A stretch of DNA of 12,420 bases from CAYQUC01 sp964514215. Its GTDB lineage: Bacteria; Pseudomonadota; Gammaproteobacteria; UBA6429; Thiohalophilaceae. Within the stretch, counting starts at the first letter, position 1, and each line of letters opens with the position of its first letter. The DNA lies in contig CAZEPW010000080.1 in assembly GCA_964514215.1 (NCBI GenBank), positions 1-12,420 of the forward strand, read 5' to 3'. The position numbers were made by a program, and so were the translations under genes. Positions 5,016 through 12,420 of this stretch are shown piece after piece. The notes beneath the pieces are model-generated. The model was not told where the DNA came from. It did no database searches and saw only the letters and a program-made list of their open reading frames with translations.

Positions 5016-6083
5016 TTATTGTTGGTGATACTTTGGGCTAAATTCATGCACGGCATTAACAAAAGCCTCGGCATGTTCCGGTGGTATGGTTGGGTGTATA
5101 CCATGGCCTAGGTTAAATACATGGCCTTCATGGTGACCAAAACTGTGTAAAATTGTTTTTACTTCTTCACGGATACGTTCTGGTGATGAATATAAAACAG
5201 TTGGATCCATATTACCTTGCAGTGCAACTTTATGGCCGACGCGTTCACGGGCATCGCCAATATCAATTGTCCAATCTAAGCCTAGTGCATCGGCACCGGT
5301 CGCGGCTTGGCGTTCTATCCAACCAGCACCACCTTTGGTAAACATAATGACCGGGATTTGTTTACCATTGTGATTGCGGTTAACACCATCGATGATTTTC
5401 TGCATGTAGTTTAGTGAAAATTCGACATAATCTCTTGGAGTTAATGAGCCTCCCCAGGTATCAAAAATCATGACGGTTTCGGCACCATGTTCAATTTGGG
5501 CATTTAAGTATTGAATGATGGTGTCGGCTAAAATATCGAGTATTTTATGGAGTAGTTTGGGTTGGCTAAACAACATGCCTTTTATGTGGGCAAATTCTTT
5601 TGATGAACTGCCTTCAACCATGTAGGTTGCTAATGTCCATGGGCTTCCGGTAAATCCAATGAGTGGTACACGGCCATCTAATTCGCGATGAATCATATTT
5701 ACTGCGGCCATTACATAGCCGAGTTCTTCATCCATTTGTGGCACAAATAATTTATCAATATCGGCAGCGCTGCGCAGTGGCCGTTCAAACTTGGGGCCTT
5801 CGCCTTCAGCAAAATACAAACCAAGTCCCATGGCATCGGGAATGGTTAAAATATCTGAAAATAAAATGGCAGCGTCTAATGGAAAACGTTCGAGAGGTTG
5901 CATGGTGACTTCGGTTGCAAGCTCGGGTGTTTTGCATAGTGTTAAAAAATCACCAGCTTTTTTGCGTGTCGCGCGATATTCAGGTAGATAACGACCCGCT
6001 TGACGCATCATCCAGACCGGGGTTTTATCTACGGGTTGGCGTAGAAGGGCACGTATGAAGCGATCGTTTTTAAGTTCCGTCAT
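5016..6083 (-). CDS. hemE: Uroporphyrinogen decarboxylase
   Basis: 355 aa, the normal length for the enzyme. It decarboxylates the four acetate side chains of uroporphyrinogen III to give coproporphyrinogen III in cytoplasmic heme synthesis, without a cofactor. The N-terminal signature PVWMMRQAGRYLPEYR carries the substrate-binding Arg27 and Arg31, and Asp77 in ILFSDIL is the key catalytic residue, all at the same numbers as in characterised HemE. The second signature GFTGSPWTLATYMVEG and the C-terminal NLGHGIHP with its conserved His are also present. The start follows AGGA by about 11 nt and gives the expected N-terminus. It lies 143 nt after gltD on the same strand with its own candidate promoter between them, and ends at the strong hairpin. 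Nothing is missing. Confidence 0.98.
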   Translation of the reverse strand: MTELKNDRFIRALLRQPVDKTPVWMMRQAGRYLPEYRATRKKAGDFLTLCKTPELATEVTMQPLERFPLDAAILFSDILTIPDAMGLGLYFAEGEGPKFERPLRSAADIDKLFVPQMDEELGYVMAAVNMIHRELDGRVPLIGFTGSPWTLATYMVEGSSSKEFAHIKGMLFSQPKLLHKILDILADTIIQYLNAQIEHGAETVMIFDTWGGSLTPRDYVEFSLNYMQKIIDGVNRNHNGKQIPVIMFTKGGAGWIERQAATGADALGLDWTIDIGDARERVGHKVALQGNMDPTVLYSSPERIREEVKTILHSFGHHEGHVFNLGHGIHPTIPPEHAEAFVNAVHEFSPKYHQQ

Positions 6084-6157
6084 TATTCTTTTTGTCCTGT
6101 TTTGTTATTTGCTGCTAATGCGTTAAGCTCGCGTTGGAATAGCGTTTGATAAATGCA

Positions 6158-6187
6158 ATTATAGCCTTATGTTTGTTTTATAACCAA
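6158..6187 (-). promoter_or_regulatory. Candidate hemE promoter in the gltD-hemE gap
   Basis: On the minus strand TTGGTT, 18 bp, then a perfect TATAAT, about 75 nt upstream of the hemE ATG. The -35 matches only 3 of 6 bases. It would let hemE be expressed apart from gltBD. Confidence 0.45.
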
Positions 6188-6226
6188 CGACTGGTTAATA
6201 ATTTGCGATGCTTTTGTTTGATGATT

Positions 6227-7633
6227 CTAAACGTTCAAATAATCCAAGATTCCTTCTGCTGCTTGTCGGCCTTCATACACCGCGGTGACTACCAAGTCTG
6301 AACCGCGCACCATATCACCGCCGGCAAACACTTTTGGGTTGCTGGTTTGAAATTTAAATTTTTGCTTATCAGACGCAATAATTCGGCCACGCTCGTCTAG
6401 TTTAATATTATTATTGGATAACCAATCTGCCGGGCTAGGTTGAAAACCAAAGGCGACGATGACGCAATCAGCGGGAATGATTTCTTCAGAACCGGCGATA
6501 ACCTCGGGGTGGCAGCGGCCAAGTGCATCGGGCTCACCGAGTTTGGTGCTAATGACTTTAACACCTTCAACTTTATCGGTTCCAACAATTTCTAATGGCT
6601 GACGGTTCCATTTGAATTTCACGCCTTCTTCTTTGGCATTGGACACTTCGCGTTTTGAGCCGGGCATATTTTCTTCATCGCGACGATAGGTACAGGTGAC
6701 TTTAGCCGCATCTTGTCGAATGGCGGTGCGGTTACAATCCATTGCAGTATCACCACCGCCAAGCACGACGACTTGTTTGCCCTGCATATCCATAAATTCT
6801 GCGTTGTCTTTTTCAAAACCAAGGCAACGATTGGCATTTGAAATTAAATACGGTAATGCTTCAAACACGCCGGGTAATGCTTCACCGGGGAAACCACCTT
6901 TCATGGAGGTGTAAGTTCCCATGCCCATGAACACCGCATCATAGTCTTTCACTAACGCTTCAAATTGCACGTCGCGACCAACCTCGGTGTTGAGTCTAAA
7001 CTCAACGCCCATTTTTTCTTGGATGGCGCGCCGACGTTGAACAATTTCTTTTTCCAATTTAAATTCAGGAATACCAAAAGTTAATAAACCACCCACTTCA
7101 GGATAGCGATCAAACACAATCGGTTTAATGCCGTTGCGAACCAACACATCAGCACAGGATAAACCTGCTGGTCCGGCACCAATGATGGCAACTTTTTTAC
7201 CGGTATCACTAACATTGGATAGATCCGGTCGCCAGCCTTGGTCGAATGCGGTATCGGTAATGTATTTTTCGATGGCACCGATGGTGACGGCACCAAACTC
7301 ATCATTTAATGTGCATGCACCTTCACACAAACGATCTTGTGGACACACTCGGCCACAAATTTCAGGCAGAGAATTGGTCGCGTGCGATAACTCCGCGGCT
7401 TTAATAATATTGCCTTCAGCAATTAACTGTAACCAGTTGGGAATGTAATTATGAACCGGGCATTTCCATTCGCAATAAGGATTACCGCAATGTAAACAGC
7501 GATCGGCTTGATATTTTGCAATCTTGCCATCAAATTTACCGTAGATTTCGCGGTATTCTTGTATGCGTACTTCAACGCTCACTTTTTTAGGGTTGTAACG
7601 TGGTACTTCTAAAAATTGAAAATTATTACCCAT
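6227..7633 (-). CDS. gltD: Glutamate synthase (NADPH) small subunit
   Basis: 468 aa, typical length. This is the flavoprotein that takes electrons from NADPH and passes them through FAD and iron-sulfur clusters to GltB. Two Cys groups near the N-terminus are complete: Cys46, 49, 54, 58 and Cys93, 97, 103, 107, the ligands of the two [4Fe-4S] clusters. The FAD-binding glycine motif GAGPAG is at 152-157 and the NADPH-binding motif GGGDTAMD begins at 292. A late GGD stretch near the C-terminus (FAGGDMVRGSDLVV) is the second FAD contact found in the family. The ATG lies 1 nt after the gltB stop, with an AGGCGG ribosome site inside the end of gltB, so translation is coupled and the subunits should be made together. 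No defects are seen. Confidence 0.97.
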   Translation of the reverse strand: MGNNFQFLEVPRYNPKKVSVEVRIQEYREIYGKFDGKIAKYQADRCLHCGNPYCEWKCPVHNYIPNWLQLIAEGNIIKAAELSHATNSLPEICGRVCPQDRLCEGACTLNDEFGAVTIGAIEKYITDTAFDQGWRPDLSNVSDTGKKVAIIGAGPAGLSCADVLVRNGIKPIVFDRYPEVGGLLTFGIPEFKLEKEIVQRRRAIQEKMGVEFRLNTEVGRDVQFEALVKDYDAVFMGMGTYTSMKGGFPGEALPGVFEALPYLISNANRCLGFEKDNAEFMDMQGKQVVVLGGGDTAMDCNRTAIRQDAAKVTCTYRRDEENMPGSKREVSNAKEEGVKFKWNRQPLEIVGTDKVEGVKVISTKLGEPDALGRCHPEVIAGSEEIIPADCVIVAFGFQPSPADWLSNNNIKLDERGRIIASDKQKFKFQTSNPKVFAGGDMVRGSDLVVTAVYEGRQAAEGILDYLNV

Positions 7634-7634
7634 G

Positions 7635-10600
7635 TTATGCTGCCGCCTGTTGTAAATCTTCGAGCAGGTTATCTAATGATGCTGCTTTGGGTTTCACTAA
7701 CCAGAATTTATTAATTGCATCTGCAAAATTCTCAAGAATATAGTGGCCTCGAACGCTGGAGGTTTCGTTCACAAATTCTTGTACGACATCACGCAAATGA
7801 TTGCGGTACATTTCCATTTCTTCGGCACCGATGCGTTGGATATCGACATCCATGTTAACGTTGTCGGCAAAGACATTATGCTCGTCATAAACATAGGCAA
7901 AACCACCGGTCATACCGGCACCAAAATTACTGCCCGTTTCGCCAAGCACGGTGACCATGCCACCGGTCATGTATTCACAACCGTGATCGCCAACGCCCTC
8001 AACCACCGCAAAGCAACCGGAATTTCGCACAGCAAAACGCTCACCCGCTAAACCCGAAGCAAATAATTTACCGCCAGTGGCACCGTATAAACACGTGTTG
8101 CCGATAATGACGGTATCGTAACTATTAAAGCTGCTATTTTTAGGTGGATAAATGGTTAGCTTACCACCAGCCATGCCTTTGCCGACATAATCATTGGCAT
8201 CCCCTTCTAAATTCATGTGTAACCCGCCGGCATTCCAAACGCCAAAGCTTTGTCCTACTGTGCCTTTCAGGTTTAGTGTGATTGGCGCATCGTCCATACC
8301 TAAATTATGATGCAATGCTGCAATCTCGCCCGACAGACGTGCACCGATTGAGCGATGAATGTTTTCAACATCGTAATTAAAAGTGCCACCGGTTTTATTG
8401 TTAATTGCATCCTGCGTATCAAGCACCATTTTTTCAGCAAGCTCACCTTTATCGAATGGCTCGTTTTTGGGTGAGTCGCAATAACGCGGTTTATTGGCTA
8501 GTGCGCTATTATTATTTTGCGAATCATCGAGCAATGCGGATAAGTCTAATGACTTTTGTTTATCGGTATTGCCGGGGATTTGATTTAATAAATCCGTGCG
8601 ACCAATTAAATCCGTCATTTTACTAATACCTAAACCGGCCATTAATTCACGCGCTTCTTCAGCTATGAAATGGAAATAATTCATCACGGCTTGCACTTCG
8701 CCGCTGTAATGCAAGTCGCGCAACACATCATTTTGAGTTGCAATACCAGTGGCGCAATTATTCAAATGACATATGCGTAAATATTTGCAGCCCATTGCAA
8801 TCATCGGGCCGGTGCCAAAACCAAACGTTTCGGCACCAAAAATGGCGGCCTTAATAACGTCGAGTCCGGTTTTTAAACCGCCATCGGTTTGTAGGCGAAC
8901 TTTACCGCGTAAATCATTTGCGCGTAATACTTGCTGGGTTTCGGTTAACCCTAATTCCCAAGGACTGCCGGCATATTTTACCGAGGTCAGTGGTGAGGCA
9001 CCGGTGCCGCCATCAAAACCCGAGATGGTAATTAAATCGGCATAGGCTTTGGCGACACCCGCAGCAATCGTGCCTACGCCAGCTTCAGCTACTAATTTAA
9101 CCGATACCAACCCCTCAGGATTGACTTGTTTTAAATCAAAAATTAATTGCGATAAATCTTCTATAGAATAAATATCATGATGCGGGGGTGGTGAAATTAA
9201 CGATACCCCGGGTTTGCAATAGCGTAAGCTGGCGATGTAGTCATTGACTTTACTGCCGGGAAGTTGGCCACCTTCACCGGGTTTTGCGCCTTGTGCGACT
9301 TTAATTTGCATCACTTCGGCGCTGCGTAAATACGCTGGTGTGACACCAAAACGACCGGAAGCAACTTGTTTGATCTTGGATCGTTTCATGGTGCCATAAC
9401 GATCATTGTGTTCGCCACCTTCACCGGAGTTAGAACGACCGCCAATTCGATTCATCGCTTCGGCTAATGTTTCATGTGCTTCAGGTGATAACGCGCCGAG
9501 ACTCATCGCAGCCGAATCAAAGCGAATCATAATATCTTCAATTGGTTCAACATCATCAATTGATATGGCTTTAACATCCTTATCACCAATGCGTAACTCG
9601 AGTAAATCGCGTATTGCTAATGGCTCGCGGTTATTAACTAAATCGGCATAAATTTTATATTGCTGATAATCACCAGAACGCACGGCCGCTTGCAAGGAAT
9701 TGACTACATCCGGATTATAAGCGTGTTGCTCATTGTCATGCACGTATTTTAATAAACCACCTTGTGAGATAGTTTTACGGGGATTCCACGCTAGCTTATG
9801 TGAGGTTTTTTGATCGCCATCAAAATCTTCAAAACGAATACCCGAGATTCGGTTGGTGGTGCCTTTGAAACATAAGTCAACGACGTCTTGGTGTAAACCA
9901 ACCGATTCAAATAATTGCGCACCACGATAACTGGCGATAGTTGAGATACCCATTTTCGAGGTGATTTTATATAAGCCTTTTTTAATGCCTTTACGATAAT
10001 TAATTTCAAACTTGCTTGTGCTTTTATCGGTTAGTTCACCGGTTTGTTGCATATCACGCAAACACGCAAAAGCAAGATAAGGATAAATGGCCGTGGCACC
10101 ATAACCCAATAATACTGCAAAGTGGTGTGGATCACGCACGGTTCCGGTTTCTACGATGATATTGGCATCACAACGTAAACCCTTATCGATAAGCCGATGA
10201 TGCACTGCACCAGTAGCAAATGCTGCGTGTATCGGACGGCTAGTATTGCTGATGTCTTTATCGGTTAATAATAAGATAACTTTGCCAGATTGAATCGCCG
10301 CTTCCGCTTTGTTGGCAATATCATTAATAGCCGTTTTTAAATCTACCTCGAGTGGATAATTTAAACTGATGGTTTCATTAGCATATTGTGCATCGGTTGC
10401 AGCTAATGCCATTAATGAATTTAATTTGCTGCGTGATAACACCGGAGAATTAACAATGGTACGTTCAGCATTTTCCTGTGTTTCTAAAAATAAATTTTTC
10501 TCACGACCAAAACAGGTTTCTAAAGACATCACCACTTGTTCACGAATGGGATCAATCGGCGGATTGGTCACTTGAGCAAACTGTTGTCGAAAATTATCAT

Positions 10601-12161
10601 ATGGCGAACGTACCAGTGTTGATAACACTGGGAACGGTGTGTCATCGCCCATTGAACCAATGGCTTCTGCGCCACTTTCGGCCAAGATACGCAATATTTG
10701 ATCGCGCTCTTCAAACGTGACACCAAATAATTTTTGATAAATAGGAAATTGTTTAACATCAACTGGATCTAAAACAGTTTCTTCATCAAGAACGGATTCG
10801 ATATGATTGCTGCGTTTCATCCATTCTTTGTATGGATGGCGTTTTTTCAACATGTCGTTGACTTCATCCGGTAATAATAATTTACCTGTCTCTAAATCGG
10901 CAGCTAACATTTGTCCGGGTTTTAAGCGGCCTTTTTGTACAACGTCTTCGGATTTATATTGATAAACGCCAATTTCAGAAGCAATGGTAATATGACGATC
11001 TTTGGTAATCACCCAACGAGCAGGGCGTAAGCCATTTCGATCCATGCTACACCCAGCATAACGGCCATCGCTTAATACAACACCAGCCGGGCCGTCCCAC
11101 GATTCCATGTGCATTGAGTTGTATTCGTAAAAGGCTTTTAAATCCGCATCCATGTTTGGCACATTTTGCCAAGCCGGTGGAATTAACAAACGCATGGCAC
11201 GGAATATATCCATACCGCCCGCCAATAATGCTTCGAGCATATTATCCAAACTATTGGAATCGGAGCCCGACATTGATACCAAAGGTCGAACATCTGCCAT
11301 TGGAATGGCCGGACTTTCAAATTTATGGCCACGAGCAACCGACCAGTTACGATTACCTTGAATGGTATTGATTTCACCATTGTGCGCTAAATAACGAAAG
11401 GGTTGTGCCAAACGCCATTGCGGTAAGGTATTGGTTGAAAAACGTTGGTGGAAAATAGCCACTGAGGAAGCCATGTTTGCATCGGCTAAATCCGTATAAA
11501 ATTCCGGTAAATGCTCGGGCATCACCAAACCTTTATAGGAGATCATGCTTGATGACAAACTCGGAATATAAAACATCGGGTCGTTTGGTTCGATCGCTTT
11601 TTCACAACGACGACGGGCAATATATAAATGTTGTTCAAATGCGCTAGACGACATTCCATCAGGTGCATTGACAAAAATTTGTTCAATTTGAGGCAAGCTA
11701 GTAAGTGCTTGCTCACCACAAGCCGTTTTGTCCACCGGCACAACACGCCACCCTAGTGTTAATAAACCTTCCTGCTTGAGTTCGGATTCAAGCTGTTGCC
11801 GAGTAACCGCTGCCAGTTTTTTATCTCGATTTAAAAACACCATACCAACGGCATAAATTGGATTTAACGTAAAACCAAGCGATTGTGCCTGCTGTTGTAA
11901 GAAGGTATCGGGTTTTTTAATTAAAAGACCACAGCCGTCACCCGTTTTACCATCAGCAGCAACGGCGCCACGGTGGGTTAATCGCGCTAAGGCAGTAATT
12001 GCAGTGTCCAATAACCAGTGGCTGGCATCATCATCCATGTTCGCAATCAGCCCAAAACCGCAGTTTTCACGCTCGAATTCAGGTCGGTACATCGCACCAT
12101 GTAATTTTTTCATATCAGTAAACTTCTTAAAGTATTGATTTATCGACGATTTTTGAATCAT
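7635..12161 (-). CDS. gltB: Glutamate synthase (NADPH) large subunit
   Basis: Up to 1508 aa. With GltD it turns glutamine and 2-oxoglutarate into two glutamates, the assimilation step after glutamine synthetase. Numbering from 12161: Cys34 in ENCGFGL is the N-terminal nucleophile of the class-II glutaminase domain after propeptide removal, and RFSTNTLPQW and NGEINTIQGN follow. The central and FMN domains hold GEGGEHNDRYG and PGEGGQLPGSKV. The [3Fe-4S] ligands are Cys1125, Cys1131 and Cys1136 (C-x5-C-x4-C). The Gly-rich beta-helix domain closes the protein. The start is not settled: Met1 (12161), Met17 (12113) and Met24 (12092) are all possible, none has a strong ribosome site, and Met24 gives a propeptide of about the E. 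coli length. The outermost start is listed. First gene of gltB-gltD. Confidence 0.97.
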   Translation of the reverse strand: MIQKSSINQYFKKFTDMKKLHGAMYRPEFERENCGFGLIANMDDDASHWLLDTAITALARLTHRGAVAADGKTGDGCGLLIKKPDTFLQQQAQSLGFTLNPIYAVGMVFLNRDKKLAAVTRQQLESELKQEGLLTLGWRVVPVDKTACGEQALTSLPQIEQIFVNAPDGMSSSAFEQHLYIARRRCEKAIEPNDPMFYIPSLSSSMISYKGLVMPEHLPEFYTDLADANMASSVAIFHQRFSTNTLPQWRLAQPFRYLAHNGEINTIQGNRNWSVARGHKFESPAIPMADVRPLVSMSGSDSNSLDNMLEALLAGGMDIFRAMRLLIPPAWQNVPNMDADLKAFYEYNSMHMESWDGPAGVVLSDGRYAGCSMDRNGLRPARWVITKDRHITIASEIGVYQYKSEDVVQKGRLKPGQMLAADLETGKLLLPDEVNDMLKKRHPYKEWMKRSNHIESVLDEETVLDPVDVKQFPIYQKLFGVTFEERDQILRILAESGAEAIGSMGDDTPFPVLSTLVRSPYDNFRQQFAQVTNPPIDPIREQVVMSLETCFGREKNLFLETQENAERTIVNSPVLSRSKLNSLMALAATDAQYANETISLNYPLEVDLKTAINDIANKAEAAIQSGKVILLLTDKDISNTSRPIHAAFATGAVHHRLIDKGLRCDANIIVETGTVRDPHHFAVLLGYGATAIYPYLAFACLRDMQQTGELTDKSTSKFEINYRKGIKKGLYKITSKMGISTIASYRGAQLFESVGLHQDVVDLCFKGTTNRISGIRFEDFDGDQKTSHKLAWNPRKTISQGGLLKYVHDNEQHAYNPDVVNSLQAAVRSGDYQQYKIYADLVNNREPLAIRDLLELRIGDKDVKAISIDDVEPIEDIMIRFDSAAMSLGALSPEAHETLAEAMNRIGGRSNSGEGGEHNDRYGTMKRSKIKQVASGRFGVTPAYLRSAEVMQIKVAQGAKPGEGGQLPGSKVNDYIASLRYCKPGVSLISPPPHHDIYSIEDLSQLIFDLKQVNPEGLVSVKLVAEAGVGTIAAGVAKAYADLITISGFDGGTGASPLTSVKYAGSPWELGLTETQQVLRANDLRGKVRLQTDGGLKTGLDVIKAAIFGAETFGFGTGPMIAMGCKYLRICHLNNCATGIATQNDVLRDLHYSGEVQAVMNYFHFIAEEARELMAGLGISKMTDLIGRTDLLNQIPGNTDKQKSLDLSALLDDSQNNNSALANKPRYCDSPKNEPFDKGELAEKMVLDTQDAINNKTGGTFNYDVENIHRSIGARLSGEIAALHHNLGMDDAPITLNLKGTVGQSFGVWNAGGLHMNLEGDANDYVGKGMAGGKLTIYPPKNSSFNSYDTVIIGNTCLYGATGGKLFASGLAGERFAVRNSGCFAVVEGVGDHGCEYMTGGMVTVLGETGSNFGAGMTGGFAYVYDEHNVFADNVNMDVDIQRIGAEEMEMYRNHLRDVVQEFVNETSSVRGHYILENFADAINKFWLVKPKAASLDNLLEDLQQAAA

Positions 12162-12208
12162 TTGATAGAAAAATCGTCATTGAATTTTGCTAAGTCAAAC
12201 GGCCAAGC

Positions 12209-12237
12209 AGTATACAATCCTCACTAGCTAGGTTCAA
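12209..12237 (-). promoter_or_regulatory. Candidate gltB promoter
   Basis: On the minus strand TTGAAC is separated by exactly 17 bp from TATACT (4 of 6 and 5 of 6 consensus bases). The -10 ends about 48 nt before the outermost gltB start and about 95-117 nt before the alternatives. A second weaker option is TTGACT with GATTTT 17 bp further on, closer to the gene. Confidence 0.5.
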
Positions 12238-12348
12238 TTGCTATTAGCAACTATTTGTTTCGGATATTTTAGATTTAAATTCCTTTGTATTCAAAAGGTT
12301 AAGAGCTATGGCCAGTGGACATAGGGTTAATTTATTAGTGTAACTCCT

Positions 12349-12420
12349 TCAGCTCCAAATACTGGGGTTGGGGAGTTTGAATTCTAGATTGATAGGTGAC
12401 ATAGAATCGCCTCCTGAACC
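12349..12420 (-). pseudogene. Possible C-terminal end of an IS3-type transposase, cut by the window edge
   Basis: One minus-strand frame is open from the right edge to TGA at 12349 and reads GSGGDSMSPINLEFKLPNPS and three more residues. The SMSPINLE stretch resembles the SP-x-x-[FY]-E ending common in IS3-family OrfB proteins. On the plus strand, CCAGTGGACATAGG at 12312-12325 resembles the AGTGGACA found in IS3-type terminal repeats. Both clues are short. The alternative is a 17-codon peptide starting at 12402, with a perfect AGGAGG 7 nt upstream. The stretch 12238-12348 otherwise shows nothing I can support. Confidence 0.25.

Noticed and set aside
6181..6197. Hairpin TAACCA-N5-TGGTTA after gltD as a terminator
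   Set aside because: The stem is only 6 bp, AT-rich and has no T tract; one arm also serves as the candidate hemE -35.
7743..8051. 102-codon plus-strand frame and similar frames opposite gltB and gltD
   Set aside because: They are antisense to strongly conserved enzyme coding sequence and encode nothing recognisable.
12349..12402. 17-codon leader peptide with perfect AGGAGG before gltB
   Set aside because: The frame stays open upstream to the window edge, no attenuator hairpin follows clearly, and the candidate gltB promoter lies downstream of it, so a leader role is not supported.
12391..12407. Resemblance of AGGTGACATAGAAT to a phage SP6 promoter, near an EcoRI/XbaI-like string
   Set aside because: The match lacks several core bases and the surroundings are not vector-like; most likely chance.

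Overview
The window looks like a piece of a moderately AT-rich gammaproteobacterial chromosome. The right-hand two thirds carry gltB-gltD-hemE on the minus strand, an order I know from Pseudomonas-type gammaproteobacteria, and all three products read as intact, normal-length housekeeping enzymes. The species cannot be named from what is here.

Layout from left to right. (1) 1-1196, minus: the N-terminal part of a secreted sphingomyelinase-C-like phosphodiesterase that runs off the left edge. It has a signal peptide and four cysteine-rich repeats before the DNase-I-like catalytic domain. (2) 1311-2231, minus: two paralogous small lipoproteins of unknown function in a two-gene operon. (3) 2232-2436: an AT-rich divergent regulatory region with a candidate promoter and two copies of a 12-bp palindrome. 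(4) 2437-3018, plus: a small predicted outer-membrane beta-barrel. (5) 3127-4218, plus: a secreted phospholipase-A2-like protein with five basic cysteine-rich repeats at its C-terminus. (6) 4229-4828, minus: an orphan NarL/LuxR-family response regulator, convergent with the phospholipase gene. (7) 4982-5006: a strong hairpin, the likely hemE terminator. (8) 5016-12161, minus: hemE, gltD and gltB. (9) 12162-12420: the gltB promoter and, at the edge, a possible remnant of an IS3-type transposase.

The housekeeping part makes sense as a unit. GltB and GltD form NADPH-dependent glutamate synthase and are translationally coupled, with 1 nt between stop and start. HemE follows with its own candidate promoter and works in heme synthesis.

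The left 4.8 kb is the interesting part. Two unrelated secreted enzymes predicted to attack phospholipids (sphingomyelinase C type and phospholipase A2 type) are each fused to tandem cysteine-rich modules. They sit with two lipoproteins, an outer-membrane barrel and a response regulator. An identical palindrome (TACAAC-N4-GTTGTA) lies upstream of both enzyme genes, 89 nt from each start as called, and a half-match lies just upstream of the response regulator. I infer a candidate co-regulated lipid-attack locus with a built-in regulator. The binding site, the regulation and the biological role are inferences from sequence only.
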